Positions 53,899 through 63,427 of a DNA stretch of 64,000 nt are shown in pieces. The position numbers and the translations under genes were made by a program. The notes under the pieces were generated by a model, which was not told the DNA's origin, searched no databases, and saw only the letters and a program-made list of their open reading frames with translations. Source of the DNA: Lepidostoma basale (lineage: Eukaryota; Arthropoda; Insecta; Trichoptera; Lepidostomatidae); the NCBI GenBank assembly GCA_022606425.2, contig JAHDVF020000443.1, positions 33,941 to 97,940 on the forward strand, read 5' to 3'. Each line of letters opens with the position of its first letter. Position 1 is the stretch's first letter.

Positions 53899-53949
53899 AT
53901 AAGTTCGTCTGCATTTTGCGATTAAGATGAAAATATGTGATACGACTTC

Positions 53950-54105
53950 ATTATAAAATGTTTAAATTTAAAAAACTGTTATTAAGTAACACTTGTTTGT
54001 AACACCTGATGATGAAAACATATTATATTGGCGAATCGACTGTCGCTATAAACCCATTTAATAAATCGTGATACGTTATAACAGTGTTTTAAATTTAAAC
54101 TAATG
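53950..54105 (+). repeat. Family E fragment
   Basis: gtaacacCTGATGA followed by a damaged stem II (tgaaaacatattatattggc) and GAATCGACTGTCGC. Confidence 0.55.
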
Positions 54106-54227
54106 AACGACAACTGGCAACAATAATTAAAAATAAATGGCTTTTTAAATGCACACTCACTGACAACACATACAAAAATAACTAACTTTTGGATTCTTTC
54201 AATAGATGTCAGTTAGAATTTTTTTTA

Positions 54228-54484
54228 TTATTATTTTGTTGAATCGCTCTTTACATCATGACGGCATGAGCCAAATCAATGTAAAGGGTATTATAGCTAT
54301 CATAGTGATTCTCGTAACTTGTGATAGGAAACTAATATATCGCCATTTTATTGTCACGTGAATTCTACACCAGATCAAAGACTGTGTGACAATCACACTG
54401 CCCTCGCCGGGAATCGAACCCGGAACCTTTGGGGTGGCAGTCAATGGTTACTTTGACTTACTTACCACTCGGTCACGAAGGTCG
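54228..54484 (-). mobile_element. tRNA-derived SINE, variant 3' end
   Basis: Tail gttgaatcgctctttacatc, ccaaatcaatgtaaaggg, body gaattctacaccagatc, box B region gggaatcgaacccgg, head cactcggtcacgaagg. Confidence 0.8.
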
Positions 54485-54544
54485 AATTTAGAGTTTTACA
54501 ACATTGTTTAAGTAACAATCAACAAATAGCATACCTTTATAAGA

Positions 54545-54915
54545 TCCTGTTCTTCTTTCGGCATCACGTCGGGTCCTCCGATGTTGACAATCACGTGACT
54601 GTAGACGTTTCTGTTTCTAGCAGCTCGAAACGGCTCCTCAGCGCTTTTTAAGATAATGAGTACAAATATAAAAATAGAAGAATTGTGTGCAATTAAATCA
54701 AATAATAAATCGCATGAGTAACACTATTATTGAAATATATGAGGCTGAGGAGGTCTGGTACGGTCATGCCCTAAGAATGAATTCCACCAAAATCTTCTAT
54801 ATTTCACTACATCGTCAGCCTAACTTCGTGGGACACTTCATAAAAGATGGAAAGACAGTTGCTAACCCATTTAAGAGGTGGTAGGTCCATACCAAAGAAG
54901 TAGAAAAAGCAAATA
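54545..54915. pseudogene. Two LINE C-terminal scraps
   Basis: 54545-54640 (minus) reads FRAARNRNVYSHVIVNIGG, a LINE end. 54710-54880 (plus) reads EEVWYGHALRMNSTK and WKDSC-like remnants of another. Confidence 0.55.
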
Positions 54916-54925
54916 ATGTGTAATA

Positions 54926-55097
54926 CAGGAGAACCTCGATATAATTATTATCCAGGTATTTCAAAAGAATTCATTATATAGAGTGATTAAATATATTTTG
55001 AGGTTCATTTTTATTCTACTAGTTAAAGGAAATTTCCAATAATTCATTACATCGAGGAATTTATAATATTGAGGTACGTTACATCGAGGTGCCACTG
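54926..55097. mobile_element. pogo/Tigger-like MITE
   Basis: Ends caggagaacctcgatataat and acatcgaggtgccactg, flanked by TA on both sides (54924-54925, 55098-55099). An internal second copy of the end motif (cattacatcgaggaattt) is present. 172 bp, non-coding. Confidence 0.75.
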
Positions 55098-55349
55098 TAA
55101 TCAGATGACATTATGTCACTTTCGTAAAATGTAATCTAAACAGCTTGAAAAGTGGTATTTAAGTAAGAATTAATTGAATATTTCTTAGAGTTGATATACT
55201 CGTATTAGGTTGAAAACGTCGAATGATCTGTAAACAAAAATAGGAAAATTGGTGAAAATTTTATAAAAAATCAAAATTTATTACGGTTAAAAATAACAAA
55301 ATCTATACAACAATTAAATAAAACTGTATTTTTTTTAAATAATTCTTTT

Positions 55350-55490
55350 TTTTTCAATTATTTCGACAATGGCCGGTTTCTCTAGGTCAGCTAGCATCGA
55401 CAGACTAGCCCAGACTGGATCAGTTTTTCAATGCTAACTAGCCCGGTGAAACTGGTCGCTGTTGAAATAAAGAAAAAAATGTTAATAGCC
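55350..55490. repeat. Family H palindromic element
   Basis: atttcgacaatggccggttt faces aactggtcgctgttgaaat. Inner stems ctaggtcagctag and ctaactagcccgg precede GAAAC boxes. The core resembles CGATG rather than CTGATGA, so hammerhead identity is uncertain. Confidence 0.55.
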
Positions 55491-55685
55491 TATCCAAAAA
55501 AACTTTGATGGTACTACAATGGTATTCTTGTGCGAACCCTTATGTATGGAAGTGAAGCATGAAACAGCCAAAAGAAGGAAAAATTTAGAATAAATCCTGA
55601 AGAAATATTTAAGATGAATGTGTGGAAAATATGTTTATGATAGTGTGTCGAATGAAAATATAAGGAGTGAGAGCACTGCGAATGA
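55491..55685 (+). mobile_element. TTAG-tailed LINE fragment, decayed
   Basis: ggtattcttgtgcgaaccct, atgtatggaagtgaagcatg and gtgtcgaatgaaaatataag parallel 25340-25510. Confidence 0.65.
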
Positions 55686-55721
55686 ACGTAAAATAATTAT
55701 TTCACTTTTTCTTTTTTATAT

Positions 55722-55955
55722 ACTTTGTACATACAATCCTAACTTTAAAAAAAAATAAGCGTTCCAAAATAAATCTTTGTAACATCTGTCAAAAACAATT
55801 TTATAATATTTTAAATATGTATCACTGAAGAAGGACCGGTTGTCCGAAACACATCTGATACGTAATTTTAATTTTTTCTAAAGTTTGTGTTGTATATACA
55901 AAGCATATAAAAAAGAAAAAGACAAATACAACACAAATTATGGCAAACATAGAAG
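55722..55955 (+). repeat. Family A element, left arm reduced
   Basis: Left end tatactttgtacatacaat, centre without the left motif, right arm with a complete motif (55814-55866), then tgttgtatatacaaagcata and caaattatggcaaacataga. Confidence 0.75.
55814..55866 (+). ncRNA. Small hammerhead-ribozyme-like motif, family A, longest stem I
   Basis: CTGAAGA at 55825-55831, extra A, stem II GGAC/GTCC with loop CGGTT, GAAA at 55846-55849, C55855 at the cleavage site. Stem I TGATACGTA (55856-55864) pairs with TATGTATCA (55816-55824): 9 bp including one G-U. At the sixth pair this copy has C-G where 21466 and 49751 have U-A, a compensatory difference. Stem III is ACACAT rather than the palindromic ACATGT, so dimer pairing is weakened here. 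Confidence 0.75.
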
Positions 55956-56035
55956 TAAAATAATAATTTGTTTATCATAAAAACAATATCTAAGTAATGA
56001 GTTTTAAGCCAATGAAGAACAACATCGTGCACATT

Positions 56036-57354
56036 CGAGGTCTGTTCAAAAAGTATCGCGAATTTTGAATTTCCGCTGGCTACGTATATTTGATTTTTGA
56101 TTTTGTAGCGTTATGTTGGTACTCATGTCCCTTACTTATGCTGACAAGGTCGGCCATTTTGAATGATTAGTTAATTTTTGACAGCTGTTTTGCTTGAATG
56201 TGTTTTGGCTCGTCTTCGATTTTTGCCTATTCCAAAAAATGGATCAAAGAATCTGTATCAAATTTTGTGTGAAAAACAAAATAAAGTGCGCGGACGCATT
56301 TCGAATGTTGACTGTGGCATATGGTGAAGCTACCTTGGACCAAAGCAACGTTTGTCGGTGGTACAAAATGTTCTCAGAGGGCCGAGAAGATATGAACGAC
56401 GAAGAGCGTGCCGGACGCCCGAGCACGTCAACAACAGACGAAAACATTGATAAAGTGAAGAAAATAGTATTAGCCAATCGTCGAATCACCGTTAGAGAAG
56501 TTGCTGAGGACCTAAACATATCGATTGGCTCGTGCCATTCGATTTTAACCAATGATTTGGGCATGAGTCGGGTCGCCGCGAAATTCGTGCCAAAATTGCT
56601 CAATTTCGACCAAAAACAGCATCGCGTTAACATTGCTCAGGAGATGTTGGACTCGGTCCGTGACGACCCAAATGTGCTCCAGAGGGTCATAACTGGTGAC
56701 GAATCATGGGTTTATGGTTATGACGTGGAAACCAAAGCTCAATCATCCCAATGGAAGCTGCCGCATGAGCCAAGACCAAAAAAAGCGCGCCAAGTTCGGT
56801 CGAACGTGAAGGTTTTGCTCACAGTTTTCTTCGATTGCAGGGGCGTGGTGCATCATGAGTTCTTGCCACAGGGTAGTACGGTCAATAAGGAATATTACCT
56901 GCAAGTTATGCGCAATTTGCGCGAAGCGATCCGCCAGAAATGCCCGGATTTGTGGAAGAACAAAAACTGGCTTTTGCACCATGATAACGCCCCTGCTCAC
57001 ACATCGTTGCTTGTGCGCGAATATTTGGCCAAAAACAACACAGTAATGGTGCCGCAGCCACCGTATTCCCCAGACCTGGCCCCCTGTGACTTTTTCCTGT
57101 TTCCAAAACTGAAGAGGCCCATGAAAGGACGACGCTACGCCACGATTGAGGAGATAAAGACGGCATCGAAGGAGGAGCTGAACAAGATCACAAAAAATGA
57201 TTTTTTTAAGTGCTTCGAGGATTGGAAAAAACGTTGGCATAAATGTATTATATCCGAGGGGAATTACTTTGAAGGGGACAAAATAGATATTCATGAATAA
57301 ATAAATACTTTTTGAAAAAATATAAAATTCGCGATACTTTTTGAACAGACCTCG
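56036..57354 (+). mobile_element. Mariner transposon, apparently complete
   Basis: Perfect 31-bp terminal inverted repeats at 56036-56066 and 57324-57354 (cgaggtctgttcaaaaagta and on). The right flank is TA; the left flank is TT, so the target duplication has one change. Total 1319 bp with one uninterrupted transposase gene. A truncated near-identical relative lies at 32623-33024. Identical ends and an open frame indicate recent mobility. Confidence 0.95.
56239..57300 (+). CDS. Mariner transposase
   Basis: 353 codons from ATG 56239. An in-frame ATG at 56194 would add 15 residues (MNVFWLVFDFCLFQK), but the mariner family usually starts near MDQR and runs about 340-355 residues. The N-terminal half has two helix-turn-helix units (CRWYKMFSEGREDMNDEERA and GRPSTS linker, then ITVREVAEDLNISIGSCHSI). 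Catalytic DD34D triad: Asp in VITGDESWVYGYD (about residue 155), Asp in LLHHDNAPAHTS, Asp in YSPDLAPCDFF, the last two separated by 34 residues. It would cut and paste DNA at the terminal repeats into TA. No stop, frameshift or missing catalytic residue was seen. Expression is unknown. Confidence 0.93.
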   Translation: MDQRICIKFCVKNKIKCADAFRMLTVAYGEATLDQSNVCRWYKMFSEGREDMNDEERAGRPSTSTTDENIDKVKKIVLANRRITVREVAEDLNISIGSCHSILTNDLGMSRVAAKFVPKLLNFDQKQHRVNIAQEMLDSVRDDPNVLQRVITGDESWVYGYDVETKAQSSQWKLPHEPRPKKARQVRSNVKVLLTVFFDCRGVVHHEFLPQGSTVNKEYYLQVMRNLREAIRQKCPDLWKNKNWLLHHDNAPAHTSLLVREYLAKNNTVMVPQPPYSPDLAPCDFFLFPKLKRPMKGRRYATIEEIKTASKEELNKITKNDFFKCFEDWKKRWHKCIISEGNYFEGDKIDIHE

Positions 57355-57741
57355 TAAGACGTTTCTGGTTGCCTTTCTAAGACAGCTAACGGAGTCATGA
57401 ACTACGAGTAATATGCTCTGTGGCCGCATGACACAGGGATCATACTTACGGCTGTTTTCATCAGTTAGTTGGGGGTAAATGGTTGGCACATCCTCTACGG
57501 GAATGGAGGGATAATTTGCAAGCTTTGCATGCTAATCCGCGCCCTTAGCTGCTAATACATCACCCCTCAAGTAATTGAATGTCCCTCGCTTATTAAATTT
57601 ATACAGACGAGGTACCATGTTACACTATAATTTTAAATATGAATTAATTCAAAACATCATATATCATATAAACGTGACGTGGAAAATCTTTTGATATTAT
57701 AATATAATATTATAAAACTATATTTTATAATCATTTTTAAA
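57355..57741. other. Single-copy-looking flank of the mariner
   Basis: 57360-57610 is mixed in composition, without repeats or a supported ORF. Confidence 0.4.
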
Positions 57742-57960
57742 TAGTCCATTGTTTTGACCGAAACACTATGACACCTTAACATTTTAAACTGTTAAATAAA
57801 ATAACTTTGTTTTTGCATCACAATTGTATTTTATTTTATGCGACAGCTGTTTCATCAACCAATGTTGACATCATCAGGTGTTACAACAATATATCTAATA
57901 TCAAATTTTCGTGATTTTTCGAATCTTTATGTGTATTTGTTCCTATGTCAATTTGATTAA
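57742..57960 (-). repeat. Family E left half element
   Basis: Outer end atagtccattgttttgaccg, then a minus motif: CTGATGA (57877-57871), extra T, GTCAAC/GTTGAT, GAAA, ACAGCTGT-C, GCATAA. The inner arm aattttcgtgatttttcg follows, but the right half is absent. Confidence 0.75.
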
Positions 57961-58614
57961 TTTTATAGTTCTTGCTGAAATTAAGTTAGGCACCAAAATA
58001 TTTTAATTAAAAAAACGGTTAGTTACTATTTATAGGATAAAATATAATCATATAATAATAAAAAAATAGTATAGTAGAAGGAACAACTACACACAGTATA
58101 GAGTCAAAAACGGTGAAACATAATAACTTAAAAACGGTAAACAATAACAGGAAGTAGATTACATTAAAAGGAATGGTGACAAAAGTTTAAGGTAGTATTC
58201 ATATTTTTAGGTAGATTGTATAGGGAATTTTGATTTATTTACTATATACTAATGGGAAATAAGCTGGAATTTGGTTATTAATAACATTTGGCCTTCAAAA
58301 TTTCAAAATTTTCTAATTTTTAAGGATTTGCTACATGTAAAAATTTTGTGTTTTTGGTCTCGAAATGATGGTCAAAATTTACATAATTCAAAAAACAAAG
58401 TTATTAAATTTATAAGTTTATAATCATTTTTAATTTGAAATTATAACTAATTGTAGTAAGATGTTACTATTAAAATATTGTACTACTGAAACTCAGCCTT
58501 GTTTGGACTCGAAATAAAATAATATATATATTTTAATTATAGGGAATGGTAAATTTAAAAAAGTAATTTTATGAGTTTTAATTCTGATCAACATCAAAAG
58601 TTAACAGTTCTAAA
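57961..58614. other. AT-rich stretch without recognised features
   Basis: Contains a short AT repeat shared with 39675-39800 (ggaatggtgacaaaagtt). Confidence 0.4.
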
Positions 58615-58700
58615 CTAACCAACTTACTAACCATCACCCCGTTTCTCCGGAGAGGTAGACAGAGAGAATGGACTGCCATATTGCTCTGACCTTTCAAACT
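58615..58700 (-). mobile_element. TTAG-tailed LINE, extreme 3' end
   Basis: aaccaacttactaaccatca, ctccggagaggtagacag and atggactgcca in minus sense. Confidence 0.6.
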
Positions 58701-59698
58701 TCGAACTTCATATACCTATTAAATTTTCTATACATTCATTAATCGTAATGTAATGGTATTAATTTACGTCAATATCAAAATAAATAAATAACGCATGCGC
58801 CTCGATTTTTTCGACAAATATTTTGTTCCTATACAAAGATTTTAAATTAATCCTAATAATGCTATTCTTTGTTGGTAAAATATATGTGGATAATCTTACA
58901 TGTTTAATATATAGACAGAGTTGTATGTTGCACAATATTTTTCTCTTTTCTCTATGAGTTGTATATTACACAATATTTTATTCTCTTTTCGTTTACTTCG
59001 TTGCTGATGTAACACTCGAGAAAAAACGGATTTCTGATGATTATTATCCAATTCTCCCTCATTGTCCTAAATCGGGCAATCGGAACTATCCGTCTTGTTT
59101 GTTTTATATTCAAAGTTACTATCAGTCACCACAAGCCTTTACACAATACAATTTCTCGTGCTAAGTCTGAAATACAAATCTACCATGATCGAGAACTGTG
59201 GCGACGGTATAGAAGGCGAGGAGCCTATTCAGGCAAAGATTAGCATTTCATCTGGCTGGCTGGCGGGAAGATGTGCAGAGCGAAACACAACTTGGGTATG
59301 AGAGCGTTCACTATTTGATATATATTCTATTTTGAGGCACCATAAAACAATAAGCCATCCACGGCGACGCGCATACTAATTTACATTTTTTTTTAAAACC
59401 ATGTCACATTCTAAAAAGTATTAAAACACTAGCTAAAATGCAGAATTTTTTATAAGTTATTTCAAATGACAGCTGCGTACGGACGCCATTTTGTTAATTA
59501 TTATTGAATATGGAGTGTGGTGAAATAATGGTGAAATAATGTCACTAACCGAAGTTTTTTCAGTGTGACAAATCAAACAGTTAAAACTGACAGTTTTTTT
59601 TTGCTATCCCATGATTTTATTACTCTGTTTGGTGGTTTAAAAAAACGAGGGAAGAAGTGTAAAAACAAAATTATCAAAGTGTGTAATAATAAACATAC
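58701..59698. other. Mixed stretch, no supported gene
   Basis: 58890-58990 contains a short imperfect direct repeat (tgtatattacacaatatttt and relative). Overlapping 68-codon frames at 59037-59301 lack any recognisable domain and are not called. Confidence 0.4.
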
Positions 59699-59965
59699 AT
59701 TTGATATTTAATTAAATTTTTATTAAAATTAGTGTTGTAAATACAAAGTATAATATATAAAAAATAAAATCTGATATTTAATTTTTTTTAAGTTAGTGTT
59801 GTATATACAAAGTACCTATATGAAAAATAAAAAGACAGACATGTTTCGGACAACCGGTCATTCCCCAGTGATATTATAAAGATACATATTTAAAATATTA
59901 TAAAATTGTTTACAAATATAATCAGTTTTGACAGAAGTTATGAAGATTTATTTTGGAACGTTTAT
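59699..59965. repeat. Family A ends and half element
   Basis: Two consecutive outer ends (gtgttgtaaatacaaagtat, gtgttgtatatacaaagtac), then a minus motif reading CTGGGGA, extra A, TGACCGGTTGTCC, GAAA, ACATGT-C. A6 is changed to G, expected to be inactive. Confidence 0.65.
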
Positions 59966-60334
59966 ACTTTTGTTATAACAAATATTATGAATCAATTGAA
60001 AATTTTAAAATAATAATTTAAAGTTCTTATTGGGGTTCAGGTAATTACTAACAGCAAAGGAAATAAATCAATGATTGGACTTGACGTTAAATTTATTTGA
60101 TTATTTATAATACAATAGTTTCTTTATATTCAATTGCTTTTTTAATTTCTAAAATTTCGAGATTGCTCAAAGTTATATTTCTATTATTAACATGCAAAAT
60201 TTAAAAAATTTTCAATCAGGTGGTTAGCAAATTCAGAAAAATTATTGTTAGAGAGACATCTTATGTACTATTTTATTCTTAATTTAAAATTACACCTTGT
60301 TTTACCCATGTAAAAAGATGTACATCTAACACAT
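59966..60334. other. AT-rich stretch without recognised features
   Basis: Nothing supported. Confidence 0.4.
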
Positions 60335-60480
60335 CAACACCTAATGATGTCAACATAGGTTGACAAAACAGCGCGAAAAATGAAAACAAAATTGCGATAC
60401 ATAAAAAAACAGAGTTTTAACATTTATTGGTTTATAATGTTGAAGTATCATAGTGTTTTGGCCAAAACAATGGACTATAC
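60335..60480 (+). repeat. Family E right half element
   Basis: acacCTAATGA, T, GTCAAC/GTTGAC stem II with ATAG loop, AAAA for GAAA, a cropped stem III, then tgataca, tttaacatt and the outer end ggccaaaacaatggacta. Confidence 0.65.
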
Positions 60481-61430
60481 AATAAATTTACAATAAAAGT
60501 TCAATTTTTAATTAACAACATTGATCTTTGATATGTAGGTTGTGTAAACTCTTCTTTAACTTATCAAATTGTTACTTTATTCTTCTTATATATTTAACCA
60601 TATGTCAGTTGTTATATAATATTTGTGGTAGCATATAATAGGCTTTGTTTTGTTATCTCTGTGTGTTTGTATTTATGTTCTGTATTTGCTGTTGTTACCT
60701 TCAATACCTAATAAAATAAATAAAATAAAATAAACACAAAATTAAATAGTCTGATTTTAATTTAACACTACTATAACTCCAATCGTTTCCGAAACCGGTC
60801 ATTTAAATTATAAGATATTCATGTAATAAATCAGCTACGTATATTAGTATTTCAGCGAAACGTGTATGTGCTCTGCATCTGTCAATCATCTTAAGTGTAT
60901 TACGCCATAATATATCTCAATATTGATTTCCGTGTTTCACTTCCGGACCACATGTACCCTAGAGTAATTAATAAGTTTCCCAAATTGTACCGACACTAGA
61001 TTACAACCGTTTCAAGTATTGTTAAACAATCTGGTAGATGATGTCTGGTGGATGCTACACGGCTATGCCCCGAGATGGGCTAACTTTGGCAATTACGACC
61101 TCAAAGCGACGCTGATTCCGAGCCCAACTAGTGGTGTTATTTAAACCTCATCGAAGATTGGAGAGCATTTTGCGGTCCAAACATTTATTCTGCCATCTCA
61201 TAGGCATATTGAAATTTGCGGGGTTCAATTTCTTAACTTTTGAATCAAATTCTAAAATCACTAAAATACTCAAGATGACAGTTTTTATTAAAATGCGTTT
61301 AACCAAGGCCGTCTCGAATCTATGTTTATCAAGCCGTTATGTTAAGCTTATAACTCTGGTTCCATCGAACAGCTGTCTAATTTCTATTAATTTTGATAAA
61401 AATATCGCGAATTTTCCGAAAATAATAATT
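60481..61430. other. AT-rich to mixed stretch
   Basis: 60600-60740 looks like a LINE 3' untranslated region ending in an AAATA-rich tail. 60960-61200 is less AT-rich with no identified content. The 101-codon frame at 61131 has no domain signature. Confidence 0.4.
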
Positions 61431-61552
61431 AAATAAAACGAAGTTTTTTAACTACTTCCACTTCTGTCTTTATTTCGACAGGGAGCCTGGCGAAACCGAT
61501 CGCTGTCGAAATAAAGACAAAAGTGGAAGTATTTAAAAAACATCGTTTTATT
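61431..61552. repeat. Family H palindromic element, compact
   Basis: Two 50-bp inverted arms (actacttccacttctgtctt, tatttcgacag facing ctgtcgaaata) enclose 21 bases containing gcctggcGAAACcgatc. The GAAAC box and pairing stem fit the hammerhead layout, but the CTGATGA-equivalent strand is only a few bases long, as if deleted. Confidence 0.65.
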
Positions 61553-61829
61553 AAATTATTATTTAAAATGAACTTCCATCAAGAGATTTTAGTAAAATCA
61601 TTTGATTATCATTAATAAACATGAACATTTTCAACAATATTATTGTTGTGTATGTATTATTGTATTATTATTATGAATTTTGAGGTTTATGTATGATTAT
61701 ATAAATTTGGAAAATTATATATTGTGAATTTTGAGGTTACATCGAAGAATTATTTTGAACATTTTACATACAAAAGTTGTATAAAAACTATATTTTAAAA
61801 TTCAATGTACGTTCAATATATTACTAGTA
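61553..61829. other. AT-rich stretch without recognised features
   Basis: Nothing supported. Confidence 0.4.
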
Positions 61830-62636
61830 CTATAAAACCTCGATATAACGAATCTCTATTTAACGGACTTCGGATATAACGGACAAAAAATCCGGTCAAA
61901 TTAAAAAAAAATTAAAATGGTTCTCTTAATATTATACATGCTTAAATTCAAGTGTGGCCGCATGTAAACAATTTTTAGCGGCCATGATAATGTCTAGCAC
62001 TAGAATTTAAGATGCCGAGAGAGCCGAGGATGGAAGTGAAGATAGTGAAGAAGAAGAAGAAACAACACTGACAAAAGTTATCAGTGGGAAGATCACATCT
62101 CGACGATGTCATATAACATTTATTGATTATTCATCAGGTAACAAAGTTCAACTCTATTATACGCATTTTCGTATTTTTCGGGAGTTGATTATATAAAACA
62201 GCACACTTCAAAAGTGCAAAAAAATCTTGATTCCTTTTTCAAAGCAGGAATACCGAAAGCAAGCGCGTCCATATCAAACATTATCATTTCACGACGAGTG
62301 TCCGAAGACAATAAATAAAAATTTTTTGTGTTTTTTATTGTTTGTTTATAGCTAAATATACTGTACAAATTTTAAAAAATATATATGTTAAACCTTCTTC
62401 TTCTTTTTTTCCTCCTGAGGCCAGCCTGCCAGGAGGAATCGGCTCAGGAATCGGGGACGGCAGCCGGCAGGAATCTGATGCGCCACAGCGTGTGGAATTC
62501 TGGTGGGATCCATCCTCTGCACGTGCGCATTCCAGTATTTTCTATGTTGTCTGCCCCATCTCACGACATCAGATGACGACTTGCAGATGACGACACTCCC
62601 TCCCCCCAATTAGTCCATTATATCGAGATTTTACTG
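61830..62636 (+). mobile_element. pogo/Tigger-like element remnant
   Basis: Left end ctataaaacctcgatataac and right end ttatatcgagattttactg followed by TA. 62195-62318 encodes a C-terminal transposase-like tail (KVQKNLDSFFKAGIPKASAS) before a stop. An acidic run (gatagtgaagaagaagaaga) lies upstream. Most of the transposase is gone and a LINE fragment sits at 62390-62600. Confidence 0.65.
62390..62600 (-). pseudogene. LINE C-terminal fragment nested in pogo-like element
   Basis: Minus-strand DVVRWGRQHRKYWNAHVQRM, DPTRIPHAVAHQIPAGCRPR, then truncated before the usual GRP-KRW block, with an aagaagaagg tail. Confidence 0.7.
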
Positions 62637-62664
62637 TAATTTTATAAAGTTAACACATTAAAAC

Positions 62665-62720
62665 TAACTAACCATCACGCCGTCTCCCCGAAAGGGTAGG
62701 CAGAAAGAATGGAATGTCAC
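62665..62720 (-). mobile_element. TTAG-tailed LINE, extreme 3' end
   Basis: actaactaaccatcacgccg, tctccccgaaagggtaggca. Only the last 55 bp remain. Confidence 0.65.
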
Positions 62721-63184
62721 ACTTGTACTGATGCGGCACTCTATCCTTCTCTTTTCGCTCCGCATTTTTTTAACACATTGAAGGAAATGCATATAAATAC
62801 TTTACGAATGGTCCGGCACGAGGAGAGAATTTAGACGGAGTAAAATTGACATACCGGCACTGCGGAAACACAAATTTAGTATGGTAAAATGTTTGTAACA
62901 CGTATATGGTATAAGGAGTAGTAATATGATCGTAGTCGTATTTTACATTAATTTTACATTTATAATCGAAATAAAATATGTGATCACGGCACGAGACACA
63001 TTAACGAGACACTAACGGCCCCGAAAAGCTGCATGTTGCAAATATTACCTATGTGCTTTCGGTCTGGTAAATACTTTCAAGACGGCATTGGTTTTACCAT
63101 TTATTGGGTGCTCCGACACTGATGTTAAATAATATAATTTTCTAAACATCAAATCTTAACGTTCTTCTTCTGAATTTTTATATA
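62721..63184. other. Mixed stretch without recognised features
   Basis: Less AT-rich in places (62745-63110), with no recognised ORF or repeat. Confidence 0.4.
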
Positions 63185-63355
63185 TTTTCCTTATTTATTG
63201 TTTCTTGAACAATGATGTAAAACTCCATATTTAATAATTAATACGAATGAAAGCATCAGTTTTCTAGAAGTTTTATTATATTTTATGGGAATGACATGTT
63301 TCGCCCTTCTAAGATAATATATTTGATAATGCCTCAAAAGGGTAAAAACTATAAA
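63185..63355. repeat. Family D palindromic element, right arm truncated
   Basis: tttattgtttcttgaacaat, gaatgaaagcatcagttttc, tgggaatgacatgtttcgcc, then tttgataatgcctcaaaagg. Confidence 0.7.
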
Positions 63356-63415
63356 TATACTCGTATATTTCTATCAGTTGTTACACACAATTTCTTCTGT
63401 ATTACTTCGTTTAGA

Positions 63416-63427
63416 GGGGGGGGGGGG
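63416..63427. repeat. Poly-G run
   Basis: An uninterrupted run of about 12 G, unusual in this AT-rich window. The length may be a sequencing estimate. Confidence 0.8.

Noticed and set aside
56743..57489. 248-codon minus-strand frame across the mariner
   Set aside because: Antisense shadow of the transposase gene; no domain of its own.
59037..59301. Overlapping 68-codon frames as small genes
   Set aside because: No start context, promoter, domain or splice evidence; mutually overlapping in two frames.
27..63355. CRISPR-like array from the recurring acatgtttcg motifs
   Set aside because: Copies are dispersed, in both orientations, embedded in long palindromes, and the DNA is eukaryotic.
27..63355. 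Autonomous Penelope-like reverse transcriptase in the window
   Set aside because: No frame with reverse-transcriptase palm motifs or a GIY-YIG endonuclease was found; every LINE fragment is a C-terminal end of other families.
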